Notes: a model not told the origin generated them from the letters alone. 64,000 bases of DNA from Onstottus_B arcticum (GCA_038040485.1 JBBPIE010000001.1:124001-188000), one strand, 5' to 3'; counted from the stretch's first letter, positions 23,764-32,699 are shown. Numbers and translations: made by a program.

Positions 23764-24860
23764 ACCGATCGCCACAAGATTTCGCCGGCGCCAGGCCGCT
23801 GATCGACTGGTCGAAGGTTAATCGTGTGTTGCTCGTCCGGTTGCGCTCGATCGGCGACACCGTGCTGATGACCCCATGCCTCCAAGCGCTGAACGACTGG
23901 CGACCCGACATTGAAATCGGACTCGTAACAGAACCGTTGGCCGCCCCGGTTCTCGATGGACATCTGACAGTCGAGCACGTCTTTGTAGCTGGCCCCTCTG
24001 TTCCTTCAAGATTGCGTCTTGTTTCGCGGTTGCGCCACCAGGGTTTTGACGTCGCGTTCAACCTCCACGGAGGAACGACCGCCTTGATGCTGACAGCGAT
24101 GTCCGGCGCGAGACATACGGTCGGATATCGAGGCCGGCGTGGTTCATGGTTGTTGAGCGACCGAGCTCCCGCCCCAAACGTGATACTAGGCCGCGAACGC
24201 GTTCACAGCGTCGAACAACAACTCGCGCTTTTGCAGTGGGCGGGTGTGCCGCTGACCGGACGGCTACGGTTGAGCCTCGCCGTCGATTCAACCAGCGCCG
24301 CAAGCTTGCGGTCAAAACTGACAACAACAGGTATTCCGGCAGCGGCGCTCGCTTCGTCACGATTCGCAATTGTGGCGCCGGGCGCCGCGTTTGATTCAAA
24401 GCGATGGAGCAGTCGCGGTTTTGCCTCGGTCATAGATCACCTGGCAGTGCGCTGGCAGCTTGAAAGCATAGTCATTGCCGGGCCCGGCCAGGAACAAGTA
24501 GCGCGTGAAGTTGCAGAGACTTCGCGTTCCGGCGCGAGGGTCTTGTCGGGGATTAGTATCGGGGAGTTGAAGGCTCTCGTTCAGGCTTTTGGCCGCGTCT
24601 TTGTCGGCAACGATAGCGGGCCGATGCACATCGCAGCCGCCTTCAATTGTCCGATTGTCGCAGTCTTCGGATCGTCGAATCCGGATGTTTGGCATCCGTG
24701 GACGGATGCGGCTTATCGCGTTCTCGGAGGCGAGCGGGGTGTTCCGGACTCGGGCGTTCGCAGCGCGATCGACCGCATAGAAGTCGAGAAAGTGATCGCG
24801 GCCCTCGATGATGTCCTGGAGCCCGCGGCGGCCGAGAGCTACTTCCTAAAACGATTATGA
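23760..24860 (+). CDS. Glycosyltransferase family 9 (heptosyltransferase-like)
   Basis: A 366-residue ADP-heptose:LPS heptosyltransferase-type enzyme. The N-terminus VNRVLLVRLRSIGDTVLMTPCLQAL and LHGGTTALMLTAMSGA are typical of GT9. The second domain shows FAIVAPGAAFDSKRWSS, the pocket motif GDSGPMHIAAAFN (V-G-N-D-S-G-P-M-H), and VAVFGSSNPDVWHPW, which contact the nucleotide-sugar. It is expected on the cytoplasmic face of the inner membrane, adding heptose to the LPS core. The gene starts within the stop of the Trm112-like gene (GTG 23760) and overlaps the kinase gene by 4 nt, so three genes form one heptose unit. Confidence 0.9.
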   Translation: MNRSPQDFAGARPLIDWSKVNRVLLVRLRSIGDTVLMTPCLQALNDWRPDIEIGLVTEPLAAPVLDGHLTVEHVFVAGPSVPSRLRLVSRLRHQGFDVAFNLHGGTTALMLTAMSGARHTVGYRGRRGSWLLSDRAPAPNVILGRERVHSVEQQLALLQWAGVPLTGRLRLSLAVDSTSAASLRSKLTTTGIPAAALASSRFAIVAPGAAFDSKRWSSRGFASVIDHLAVRWQLESIVIAGPGQEQVAREVAETSRSGARVLSGISIGELKALVQAFGRVFVGNDSGPMHIAAAFNCPIVAVFGSSNPDVWHPWTDAAYRVLGGERGVPDSGVRSAIDRIEVEKVIAALDDVLEPAAAESYFLKRL

Positions 24861-25837
24861 GCACATTGACTCGCGAACGCGCTCAGACCTTGACTGCCGC
24901 TTTCGACGGCAAACGCATCGTCGTGCTTGGCGACTTGATGCTGGATGAGTTTATCTGGGGCCGGGTCCGCCGCATCTCGCCCGAAGCTCCGGTGCCGGTG
25001 GTCGAAGTCGAACGGCAGACACTTGCGCTTGGCGGCGCGGGCAACGTCGTTTCGAATCTCGTCGCGCTGGGAGCGTCACCCTCACCGCTGGGCGTTGTCG
25101 GTGATGATATCGACGCTGAACGGCTGCGCTACGCGTTTCGCGGTTTGCAAGTCGGCGTGGATGGGTTGGTGGCCGACGGTTCTCGCCCGACGACAGTCAA
25201 GACTCGGATCATTGCTCACAACCAGCAAGTCGTGCGAGCCGACCGCGAAAGCCGCGCGCCGATCGCCGAAGAGATCGAGGACCAAGTGGCGGCCCGATTC
25301 GAAAGCGAGATCGAATCGTCCGATGCCGTCGTGGTCTCCGACTACAATAAAGGCTTGCTCACTGCCCGGCTGCTCGGAAGAACGCTCGAGGCTGCCCGCG
25401 CGCGCGGACTGATCGTTTGTCTCGATCCGAAGCTCCGGAACTTCACGCATTATCAGCCGGTCACCGTCATCACTCCGAACAATCAGGAAGCGGCTGAAGC
25501 AGCGGGAATCCCGATCGAAGACGAAGCAAGTTTGACGGAGGCCGGCCGCAAGCTTCTCTTGTCCATCGACTGCCGGGCGGTGCTGGTCACTCGCGGCGAA
25601 GAGGGGATGAGCCTGTTCACGGACGGGGGCCGGGTCACGCATATCCCGACCGTCGCGCGAGAGGTATACGACGTGACGGGCGCCGGCGATACGGTGATTG
25701 CGACGCTGGCGCTCGCGCTCGCGGCTGGAGCTTCGCTCGAGGAAGCGGCGGTGTTGGCAAACCACGCGGCGGGTGTGGTGGTTGCGAAGGTGGGCACGGC
25801 TTCAGTGACTCGCGAGGAGTTGCTAGCGACGATTTGA
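24857..25837 (+). CDS. D-glycero-beta-D-manno-heptose-7-phosphate kinase (PfkB family)
   Basis: A 326-residue sugar kinase equivalent to the kinase half of HldE/RfaE. Text: VVLGDLMLDEFIWGRVRRISPEAPVPVVE (substrate loop specific for RfaE1-type kinases), LGGAGNVVSNLVALGA (PfkB signature 1) and VYDVTGAGDTVIATLALA (signature 2, catalytic Asp in GAGD). The second half, an adenylyltransferase in E. coli HldE, is absent, so here the activities are split, as in many bacteria. It phosphorylates heptose-7-phosphate in ADP-heptose synthesis. The ATG overlaps the GT9 stop (ATGA). Family alternatives such as other PfkB kinases are less likely given the RISPEAPVPVV text. Confidence 0.9.
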   Translation: MSTLTRERAQTLTAAFDGKRIVVLGDLMLDEFIWGRVRRISPEAPVPVVEVERQTLALGGAGNVVSNLVALGASPSPLGVVGDDIDAERLRYAFRGLQVGVDGLVADGSRPTTVKTRIIAHNQQVVRADRESRAPIAEEIEDQVAARFESEIESSDAVVVSDYNKGLLTARLLGRTLEAARARGLIVCLDPKLRNFTHYQPVTVITPNNQEAAEAAGIPIEDEASLTEAGRKLLLSIDCRAVLVTRGEEGMSLFTDGGRVTHIPTVAREVYDVTGAGDTVIATLALALAAGASLEEAAVLANHAAGVVVAKVGTASVTREELLATI

Positions 25838-25895
25838 GTCGTTGTTGGCCGTTCTTTTGGACGCATCTCTGAATTTAGCCGTATTACACCGTCGC

Positions 25896-25924
25896 TTGAC
25901 AAGAATCTGCCAGCCACATAGCCT
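25896..25924 (+). promoter_or_regulatory. Possible sigma-70 promoter of the MazF operon
   Basis: TTGACA (25896-25901), a 17-bp spacer and TAGCCT (25919-25924). The -35 is perfect and the -10 weak (3 of 6). Transcription would start about 27 nt before ATG 25958. Confidence 0.4.
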
Positions 25925-25957
25925 TGCCGAAGGTAGGTAGAAGAAAAAAGGTTGGCT

Positions 25958-26158
25958 ATGCAGAACCGCAAAGTAAAACCAAGAGTGCGAAACAGCGCAG
26001 CTCAGGTAGATGCGGAGTACGAGCGCTTACTCACTCAGATATTCGCCGAATGCGCTGAGGAGGATGTTGCGCTCGCAAACGCAGGTTTAGGTGACTACGT
26101 TCGTTTGCTCGAACACGAGGACGAGAAAGATGCCGAGCCAACTCTTCAAACGCGGTGA
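25958..26158 (+). CDS. Antitoxin-like partner of a MazF toxin
   Basis: A 66-residue protein with an N-terminal basic part (MQNRKVKPRVRNSAAQ) and a C-terminal acidic part (GDYVRLLEHEDEKDAEP). I do not see a standard MazE or AbrB domain. The gene starts at ATG 25958 and overlaps the MazF gene by 29 nt, the usual arrangement of small antitoxins. The acidic tail is consistent with toxin neutralisation by contacts to the basic MazF groove. Function is inferred from position only. Confidence 0.6.
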   Translation: MQNRKVKPRVRNSAAQVDAEYERLLTQIFAECAEEDVALANAGLGDYVRLLEHEDEKDAEPTLQTR

Positions 26159-26486
26159 GGTGTATTGGGGAAATCTCGATCCACAAAAAGGATCTGAACA
26201 GGCCGGTCGCCGGCCTGTTGTCGTTTTGCAAAACAATCTACTAAATCGCGTCGGCAACACGGTCGTTGTTGTGCCCCTGACGCATACCACCCGATTTGCG
26301 CATCTTCCATGTTGCTTACTAGTTCCAAAAGGCGACTGCGATCTAACCGCTGATCGCGATGCGGTGGCGCTCTGTCACCAGATTAGAGTTTTGGACAAAA
26401 GAGGTCTTGGCGCTTACATTACTACTCTTCCCTCACCGATAATGACTCTACTTGAGGACCGAGTGCGGTACACGCTCGACTTATAG
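26130..26486 (+). CDS. MazF/PemK-family endoribonuclease toxin
   Basis: A 118-residue toxin. The family core is visible: LFKRGEVYWGNLDPQKGSEQAGRRPVVVLQNN, then GNTVVVVPLTHTTR, then KGDCDLTADRDAVALCHQIRVLDKRGL. The R-G-E-V-Y...P..G.EQ..RRPVV and the Q-I-R strand are the RNA-binding surface of MazF; they cut single-stranded mRNA at short motifs. All elements are intact, so it is probably active. The start ATG 26130 lies inside the upstream antitoxin gene. This is the second intact toxin-antitoxin pair of the window. Confidence 0.88.
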   Translation: MPSQLFKRGEVYWGNLDPQKGSEQAGRRPVVVLQNNLLNRVGNTVVVVPLTHTTRFAHLPCCLLVPKGDCDLTADRDAVALCHQIRVLDKRGLGAYITTLPSPIMTLLEDRVRYTLDL

Positions 26487-26557
26487 CTTGAGAAGAACAA
26501 ATCACCGCTTACCACCGATGCTGGAGCCAACAGAGTATCCTCCAACAAAGTATTCCC

Positions 26558-26586
26558 TTGACGCAAGCGCCGGGACATAGTTTGAT
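26558..26586 (+). promoter_or_regulatory. Possible promoter of the UDP-sugar dehydrogenase gene
   Basis: TTGACG (26558-26563), 17-bp spacer, TTTGAT (26581-26586). Each hexamer matches 4-5 of 6 consensus bases. Transcription would start about 67 nt before ATG 26660. Confidence 0.35.
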
Positions 26587-26659
26587 ATGTCTTGCGTTGC
26601 CTCCTGCCTCTCAGTCTGAATTGAATTAACAATCCAGCGAACAAATGGAGTCTTAAAGA

Positions 26660-27976
26660 ATGAGCGCGGAACTATTGAGCAAGATAATCGAGCGGCGCGC
26701 CGTAGTCGGCGTTATCGGCCTCGGTTACGTGGGATTGCCCCTTGCAGTCGAGTTTGGACGCGCCGGTCTCCGAGTCATCGGCTTCGATTTGGATGAGCAG
26801 CGAATAGAGTCGATCACCTCAGGAGTCTCTTACATCCCCGACGTGCCGACCGAGATGGTCAAGACGCTGGTCGAGCGCGAAAAGCTTTCGGCCACCACCG
26901 ATTTCTCGCAGCTAAAAGAAACCGACGCAGTGATCATTTGCGTTCCGACTCCTCTTCGCAAGACCAAAGAGCCCGACATCTCGTTTATCCTCGCTGCTTC
27001 GCAACAGGTTCACGCATATCTGCACTCGCCGCAGCTCGTGGTGCTGGAATCGACTACCTATCCGGGCACAACCGATGAAGTGCTGCTTCCGATGTTGGAA
27101 GAAACCGGGCTCAAGCTCGACAGCGACTTCTATCTGGCGTTTTCGCCCGAGCGCGTGGACCCGGGCAACCCGCAGTTTCAAACTCACAACATTCCGAAAG
27201 TCGTAGGCGGCGTGACTTCGATGTCCACCGAAATAGCGGCGGCGCTTTACCAGACCATCGTCGAGCGCGTGCACAAGGTGTCGAGCGCCCGAGTCGCCGA
27301 GACGACCAAGCTTCTCGAAAACACTTTTCGCTCAGTCAACATCGGACTGGTGAACGAGATGGCGCAGCTTTGCTATCACCTTGGCATTGATTCCTGGGAA
27401 GTGATAGAAGCTGCTGCCACCAAGCCGTTCGGGTTCATGGCGTTCTATCCGGGTCCGGGAATCGGCGGGCACTGCATTCCTCTCGACCCTCATTACCTTT
27501 CGTGGAAAGCGCGGCTGCACGGCTTCGAAGCGCGCTTCATAAGCCTTGCCGAAGAAGTGAATTCGCACATGCCTCAGCATGTCGTTCAGCTAGTGCAGGA
27601 CAGCCTGAACGAGCAAAGCAAATCGCTGAAAGGCGCGCGTGTGCTGGTTATCGGCGTGGCTTACAAGCGCGACATCAATGACGTTCGCGAATCGCCGGCG
27701 ATTGGCATCGTCGACCAGTTGCAGCGCAAAGGCGCTTCGGTGAGTTATCACGACCCGTTCGTTCCTGAGATGAAGCTTGATGGCAAGGGCTCGCTCACTG
27801 GTGTTGACCTCACGGACGAAGCACTCGAAGGATGCGACTGCGCGGTGATAGTGACCGATCACTCAAAGGTAGACTACGCACGCGTGTTGAAGCTTGCACC
27901 GCTGGTGATTGATACACGCAACGTGACTCGAAAGCTCGGAATGCCCGAGCACGAGGCCAAGATAGTCAGACTGTAG
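26660..27976 (+). CDS. Nucleotide-sugar (UDP-N-acetyl-hexosamine) 6-dehydrogenase
   Basis: A 438-residue NAD-dependent dehydrogenase that oxidises UDP-GlcNAc-type sugars to uronates for surface polysaccharides. The Rossmann motif is GVIGLGYVGLPLAVEF (residues about 17-32). The central helices have ESTTYPGTTDEVLLP and the catalytic cysteine Cys272 in GIGGHCIPLDPHYL. The C-terminal third domain shows VAYKRDINDVRESPA. This fits the WbpA/WecC group more than plain UDP-glucose dehydrogenase (Ugd), but substrate is not certain. A GGAG sits 10 nt before ATG 26660. It is close to the heptose genes, consistent with envelope glycan synthesis. Confidence 0.9.
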   Translation: MSAELLSKIIERRAVVGVIGLGYVGLPLAVEFGRAGLRVIGFDLDEQRIESITSGVSYIPDVPTEMVKTLVEREKLSATTDFSQLKETDAVIICVPTPLRKTKEPDISFILAASQQVHAYLHSPQLVVLESTTYPGTTDEVLLPMLEETGLKLDSDFYLAFSPERVDPGNPQFQTHNIPKVVGGVTSMSTEIAAALYQTIVERVHKVSSARVAETTKLLENTFRSVNIGLVNEMAQLCYHLGIDSWEVIEAAATKPFGFMAFYPGPGIGGHCIPLDPHYLSWKARLHGFEARFISLAEEVNSHMPQHVVQLVQDSLNEQSKSLKGARVLVIGVAYKRDINDVRESPAIGIVDQLQRKGASVSYHDPFVPEMKLDGKGSLTGVDLTDEALEGCDCAVIVTDHSKVDYARVLKLAPLVIDTRNVTRKLGMPEHEAKIVRL

Positions 27977-28277
27977 CCCCCGCAAACGCATCCAAGTTTC
28001 CGAACTTGTTGCGAGCGCGGGCGTTAACCAGGGGGTACCCGGCGAAGTGGGGCCGGAGTTCAAGTTCCAGTGATAGCCGGGGACCGAATCCTCACGGTCC
28101 CTGTTCCATAGAGGCAGACCAGCGGCAATTGTGCTATTCTGTATACGGTTTCAGGCGCCCCAGTTCATAGTCCTAAGATCACAGTTGCCCCTGTCGCGCT
28201 GGCGCAAGTTGGCCAGGGCGAGTCGGAAACCATCAAAGTACAAAATCGAAGCTGAGTAATTGGAAATAAGGCAGGTC
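27977..28277. other. Non-coding stretch between UDP-sugar dehydrogenase and subtilase
   Basis: About 300 bp. GGGACCG (28080-28086) and CGGTCCC (28095-28101) form a hairpin with an 8-nt loop that may end transcription from upstream; no T-run follows. No RNA gene or open frame was found. Confidence 0.4.
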
Positions 28278-30539
28278 ATGAAAAGAAAGCTTTATGTAGT
28301 TGCGTTACTAGTGCTGGCGCTTGCCATGCAGGCGTCGAACGGGTTGCTGGGCACGACTCGAGCGCAGGTTCGGGTCCGCGATGACGGCCAGCCGGCCCGC
28401 AAGTCGCAGCAGTCCACGGGACGAGCAAGGGCGATCGTCGAGCTTGAAAGCGCTCCGGTTGCGGCGCATGAACGAGCAGCAGTTGGTCTGCCCCGGAGAA
28501 GCATCGACTTTGAAGCGCCGAGGGCAAGGGCTTATGAATCGCGGCTGGAAGGCGAGCAGCAAGACTTCATGACGCGCGCAGCGCTGGTTTCGCCGGGCAT
28601 TCGAGTGAGGGCGAAGCTTCGAAGGCTTGCCAACGCGGTATCCGTTGAGGCCGGCGCGAGTGAGGTTGCGGCGCTTGCGAGTCTGCCGGGCGTAAAGCGA
28701 GTACAGATCGCCCGCGAGTATCACTCCACACTCGATACGAGCGTGCCGCTGATCAACGCGCCGGCAGTGTGGAACAATGCGGCCGGACCATCAGCCAAGG
28801 GTGAGGGGATGAAGATTGCGATTCTCGACACGGGGATCGACATAACCAACGCGTTGTTCTCCGGCGCTGGCTTCATTGCACCTGCCGGATTCCCACGCGC
28901 AAACCACGGCAACCTGGTGTTCACCAACAACAAGGTCATCGTCGCGAAGTCATTCCTCGACGAGTCGACGTCGGCGCAGGACGAGTTCGGGCACGGGTCG
29001 AACGTAGCTGGGATCGCGGCCGGAAACTCCGGAACAGTATCGCCGCTCGCCGCGCTTTCCGGAGTTGCACCGCGCGCTTTCCTCGGAAACTATCGAGTGC
29101 TGGACGAAGAGGGCAACGGTTTTGAAGACCAGATTGCGTTGGCTCTCGATGAAGCTCTGTCCGACGGATTCGACGTAGCGAACCTGAGTCTTGGCGGGCC
29201 GGCCGACGACACGATTGGCTTTCTGGATCAAGCAGTTGAGGATGCGGTGAGTGGGGGAATGATCGTTGTCTGCTCGGCGGGCAACGAAGGGGCCGGCGGC
29301 GAGGATGATGACATGACAATCGGATCGCCGGGCATCGCGCCTTCGGCGATCACCGTTGCCGCTTCTTCAAACGCTCACATTGTTGGGCCGGTCATCACGG
29401 TCGATCAACCGGCGCCGGTCGCGGAGACTCTGCTGAAGATAGGCTCGTCAACCGGCAACTCGGTCGTAGTGGGAGACACCCTTACTCAGGTGCCTTATGC
29501 CTACGTGGACCCGCAGCGCCGGGCATGCGGCGGGAGCCAGATTGGCTCACTGACAGGAAACGTTGCGCTAATCGAACGCGGCGGAACAAAGCCAAACGGG
29601 AGCGCGTGTGGCTTCGCGGATAAGGTCAATGCAGCGAGCGCGGCGGGCGCCCGGGCGGCGATCATCTTTAACAAGGACGTATCAGAGGGAGCAGACGGCG
29701 GCGAGAGTATCCTCAACATGGAGGTTAGCGGCACGACCATTCCTTCGGTGTTCATCGCACGAAGCGCGGGTCTGGCGCTTCGAGATTTTCTGGCTGCGAA
29801 TCCGAGTGCGCTTCTGACCATCAAGCCGCTAGGAACCGGGAGCTTTACGGCGGACGTGTTAGCTGATTTCAGCTCGCGTGGTCCGTCCACGATCCTGGGC
29901 TTGAAGCCGGACATAACCGCGCCGGGAGTCATCATTTACTCGGCCGCGATTACGGACCCGAACGGGGCCGTCACAGACCCAAGCGGATTCGCAGCGGTGA
30001 GCGGCACTAGCCAGGCTGCACCCCACATCGCAGGCGGCGCCGCGTTGATCAAGCAGCTCAACCCCAACTTCACTCCGGTGCAGGTCAAATCGGTTTTGAT
30101 GAGTTCCGCTTTGGCCGACGTGTTCGACACCGTCAACAAAACCACGCGAGTCCCTGTGCTGGCACAGGGCGCGGGGCGCGTGGATTTGGCTCGCGCTGCC
30201 GCGGTCAAAGCGAGCTGTTCTCCGGCCAGCGTGAGCTTTGGAATCGTCAAGCGAAAGAACAAGCTGACGCTCACTGCCGCTCTGACCTTCACTAATGTCG
30301 GCGGCAACCAAAACACGTTCAACCTGAGCACGCTGCAGCTCGATACAGAGTCGCCTCTCGTAGTGTCGGTGTCCTCGCCGGCGATGACTCTCGCCGCAGG
30401 CCAGACGGGTACGGTGGAGCTTTCGGTCTTTTTGAAGAAGAAGAACAAAGCTGAGAAGCGTGACTACACGGGCTACGTGAACGTCACGGACTCGCTCGGC
30501 CTGACCGTTCACGTTCCTTACTGGGTGCGCTACAAGTAG
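28278..30539 (+). CDS. Subtilisin-like (S8) protease with an inserted PA domain, secreted
   Basis: A 753-residue subtilase. The start ATG 28278 gives a signal peptide (MKRKLYVVALLVLALAM). A propeptide of about 140 residues is followed by the catalytic domain: Asp184 (AILDTGID), His239 (GHGSNVAGIA) and Ser578 (SGTSQAAPHIAGG). Between His and Ser, about residues 390-500, sits a PA (protease-associated) insert (GNVALIERGGTKPNGSACGFADKVNAA), as in lactocepin and other extracellular subtilases. The C-terminal 170 residues form an Fn3/Ig-like beta domain (TFTNVGGNQNTFNL, VELSVFLKKKN). It is expected outside the cell and to act on proteins or peptides. It is followed by an octamer repeat array. Confidence 0.9.
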   Translation: MKRKLYVVALLVLALAMQASNGLLGTTRAQVRVRDDGQPARKSQQSTGRARAIVELESAPVAAHERAAVGLPRRSIDFEAPRARAYESRLEGEQQDFMTRAALVSPGIRVRAKLRRLANAVSVEAGASEVAALASLPGVKRVQIAREYHSTLDTSVPLINAPAVWNNAAGPSAKGEGMKIAILDTGIDITNALFSGAGFIAPAGFPRANHGNLVFTNNKVIVAKSFLDESTSAQDEFGHGSNVAGIAAGNSGTVSPLAALSGVAPRAFLGNYRVLDEEGNGFEDQIALALDEALSDGFDVANLSLGGPADDTIGFLDQAVEDAVSGGMIVVCSAGNEGAGGEDDDMTIGSPGIAPSAITVAASSNAHIVGPVITVDQPAPVAETLLKIGSSTGNSVVVGDTLTQVPYAYVDPQRRACGGSQIGSLTGNVALIERGGTKPNGSACGFADKVNAASAAGARAAIIFNKDVSEGADGGESILNMEVSGTTIPSVFIARSAGLALRDFLAANPSALLTIKPLGTGSFTADVLADFSSRGPSTILGLKPDITAPGVIIYSAAITDPNGAVTDPSGFAAVSGTSQAAPHIAGGAALIKQLNPNFTPVQVKSVLMSSALADVFDTVNKTTRVPVLAQGAGRVDLARAAAVKASCSPASVSFGIVKRKNKLTLTAALTFTNVGGNQNTFNLSTLQLDTESPLVVSVSSPAMTLAAGQTGTVELSVFLKKKNKAEKRDYTGYVNVTDSLGLTVHVPYWVRYK

Positions 30540-30540
30540 A

Positions 30541-30676
30541 CGAAGCGAGGGCGCGAAGGGGATAGGGAGACAGGGCGAAGGGGAGACGGGGTGAAGGCAT
30601 CTCGTCTCCCCTTCGCCGCGTCTCCCCCTCGCCCCCTCTCCCCTTCGCCCCTTCGCCCCTTCGCCCCTTCGCCGAG
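30541..30676. repeat. Inverted octamer array E (CCCCTTCG / CGAAGGGG)
   Basis: GGCGAAGGGGAGACG (30574-30588) and CGTCTCCCCTTCGCC (30603-30617) are a perfect 15-bp inverted pair. To the right lie four phased CCCCTTCG units. The array follows the subtilase stop by 2 bp and could double as a terminator. The unit is 8 bp rather than 7. Confidence 0.8.
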
Positions 30677-30687
30677 TCACTCCTCAA

Positions 30688-31800
30688 TCACGGCTTCTTC
30701 CGCCTCTGCTTCTCCTTTTCCCTCTCAAGCTCTCGCTGTTTTCGAAGTTCTTCTTCCATCTCGAGAATCGAAGGGGGAGGCGGCGCAAACGTTAGTTCCT
30801 CGCGATAAGTCGCGTAAACCGGCTTGCCGTTGAGCAGCGCAGGCGAGAAGCGATACTGGCGGAACGCGTCGATCGCGCGTTCGTCAATAATCGCATCCAG
30901 CGAGCGCATCACTCGCACGTTCACGATCTTCCCTTCGGGTGTGACGACGCCGCCCAACAACACCGAGCCTCGGATTGCGCGGACGGCCTCGAACTTTGGC
31001 GCCACCCGCTCGAGCGGAACCGGCAGCGTGAACCGATCGTTTTCCGTCATCTTCAACGCAGCCCCGAACTCATCGACTGGATGCGACAATTCCTGGGGCC
31101 GGTTGCGCAGGTTTGCAAGCGGGACGATCTCCGGCGTTACCGACATCAGCAGCGTCCGTTCGATTGGCACGCTTTCCTGGCGCCCGCCTGCTCCGATGTA
31201 GCTTTTTACGCCGAACATTCCTTTTCCGCCGCGAAGCAATACCGTCTCGAAGTTGTCCAACTCGACGCCCTTCAGGTCAAGCAGTGGTTGGTTCGCGTAG
31301 CGAACCTGCACGTCCAGTTTCATGAATCCCCGAACCACTTCGCGCGGAGTCACCGAGAAAACCATGTACTCCGGACCGAGCAAGACCGCGTCGCTGAAAG
31401 TATCGCCCGAGCGCAGACCGACTTCGCGCACGTGGCGCATCGCAAGTTCTTCGAGCTTGTGCTTGTCCTTCACATAGGCGCTCTCTTCTTGCGCGCTCGA
31501 AGCGGTGCTTGCAAGACGCGTGACTTCTTGCATCGCAGGCGAGCGAGCCGCATCGTATTGGTACGCGGCAAACGTAAAGTTGACTGCGTACTCGCGGCCG
31601 CCGGATCGCACGCCGCCCGACCCGCTTTGACCAGGCGCCGGCGAAGAACAAGTCAGAAACAGCGCAATAGCCGAGAGCGCGCAGAACGCCTTCCGCGAGC
31701 CTTGCGGTTTACTTTCCTTGAGCAAAGGAAGGGTCACTAAACGGCGCGAACGCGCCAGGACTAACCGCGAGTTTGAAACCCAACGGAACCAGTAGCTCAT
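30688..31800 (-). CDS. TonB-like C-terminal-domain protein
   Basis: A 370-residue protein with an N-terminal membrane or signal segment (AFCALSAIALFLTCSSPAPG) and a C-terminal TonB domain: LGGVVTPEGKIVNVRVMRSLDAIIDERAIDAFRQYRFSPALLNGKPVYATY. The middle region (about residues 60-260) is not recognised. TonB proteins transmit proton-motive energy to outer-membrane receptors, but a proline-rich spacer is missing, so this may be a dedicated periplasmic TonB-like protein instead of a canonical energiser. The start is ATG 31800, 4 bp after the rsmI stop, suggesting cotranscription. The C-terminal tail is highly charged (REKEKQRRKKP). The receptor at 54949-57885 could be one client, inferred only. 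Confidence 0.75.
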   Translation of the reverse strand: MSYWFRWVSNSRLVLARSRRLVTLPLLKESKPQGSRKAFCALSAIALFLTCSSPAPGQSGSGGVRSGGREYAVNFTFAAYQYDAARSPAMQEVTRLASTASSAQEESAYVKDKHKLEELAMRHVREVGLRSGDTFSDAVLLGPEYMVFSVTPREVVRGFMKLDVQVRYANQPLLDLKGVELDNFETVLLRGGKGMFGVKSYIGAGGRQESVPIERTLLMSVTPEIVPLANLRNRPQELSHPVDEFGAALKMTENDRFTLPVPLERVAPKFEAVRAIRGSVLLGGVVTPEGKIVNVRVMRSLDAIIDERAIDAFRQYRFSPALLNGKPVYATYREELTFAPPPPSILEMEEELRKQRELEREKEKQRRKKP

Positions 31801-31804
31801 ATGA

Positions 31805-32665
31805 TTAACCCCCGTCGCGCTCGCCATCGCGCTCGCCGGCGCGCTCAGTCAGCATTTGCCGATAAGCTTCGCTTTTGCCAATTCCGCGTGCGCGAGCGAC
31901 TCGCTTGAGCGCGGTTTTCTTGTCAACGCGTTCAACGCGCATCAGTTCTTCGACGTCTTCAATCACCGGGCGGCTTGCGTGGACTTCCCCTGTGCGTGTC
32001 GCGGCCGGCGGACCGAATAACAACACTATCTCGCCGCGTGTGCCTTCGGGAAGCTCGATCTCCGTCAGGTCGCCCCTGATGAATTCCTCGTGAATCTTTG
32101 TCAGCTCGCGCGCAACCACGACCCGCCGTTCGCCGAGCATCTCGCGCGCGTCGGCAAGCGCTTGTTTGATGCGATGAGGAGCTTCATAAAAAACAATCGT
32201 CATCGGCAGCGTCCCAAGCTCCGCGAGCCTCGCGCGGCGCGCCGTACGTTTGGACGGCAGAAACCCGGCGAAGATGAACTGATCGGTTGGAAGCCCTGAA
32301 GCTGCAACCGCCGCAATAAATGCCGACGCTCCGGGGATCGGCACTACGGGGATTCCTCGCTCGATCGCTTCCTGAACCACGCGAAGGCCCGGGTCGGAAA
32401 CCAGCGGCGTGCCTGCGTCCGAGACCAACGCGATATTCGCGCCCGATTCGAGCCTGGCTATAAGCTCGCTCGTGCGCTCGCGCTCGTTGTGTTCGTGGTA
32501 GCTAACCGTCGGCCTGGAAATCTGATGGTGAGAGAGGAGCTTCCTCGTGTGGCGTGTGTCTTCACAGGCAATGAGATCCGCTTCCTTGAGGATGCGAAGC
32601 GCTCGAAGCGTGATGTCTTCGAGATTCCCTATCGGAGTTGCAACTATGAAAAGCGTTCCTGACAT
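31805..32665 (-). CDS. rsmI: 16S rRNA (cytidine1402-2'-O)-methyltransferase
   Basis: A 286-residue SAM-dependent ribosomal RNA methyltransferase. Family text: LFIVATPIGNLEDITLRALRIL, ACEDTRHTRKLL, VSDAGTPLVSDPG (the SAM loop), VVPIPGASAFIAAVAASGLP and AGFLPSK. It modifies C1402 of 16S rRNA together with RsmH. The C-terminal about 40 residues are charged (DGERDGG) and variable. ATG 32665 is preferred over TTG 32671. It is the leading gene of a two-gene run with the TonB-like gene. Confidence 0.95.
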   Translation of the reverse strand: MSGTLFIVATPIGNLEDITLRALRILKEADLIACEDTRHTRKLLSHHQISRPTVSYHEHNERERTSELIARLESGANIALVSDAGTPLVSDPGLRVVQEAIERGIPVVPIPGASAFIAAVAASGLPTDQFIFAGFLPSKRTARRARLAELGTLPMTIVFYEAPHRIKQALADAREMLGERRVVVARELTKIHEEFIRGDLTEIELPEGTRGEIVLLFGPPAATRTGEVHASRPVIEDVEELMRVERVDKKTALKRVARARGIGKSEAYRQMLTERAGERDGERDGG

Positions 32666-32693
32666 GATCAAGCCCTTTAGTCCGGACGCTTCG

Positions 32694-32699
32694 ATTATA
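32694..32699 (-). promoter_or_regulatory. -10 box of rsmI
   Basis: A perfect TATAAT on the minus strand ends 28 nt before ATG 32665. No clear -35 was found at the usual distance. Confidence 0.45.

Noticed and set aside
29859..30680. A 273-codon minus-strand open frame opposite the subtilase end
   Set aside because: It reads through the octamer repeat array (RRGEGAKGRRGEG) and is antisense to a clear protease; an artefact of repeat and GC bias.
31113..31740. Plus-strand open frames opposite the TonB-like gene
   Set aside because: Shadow frames without ribosome sites; the minus-strand TonB domain is clear.
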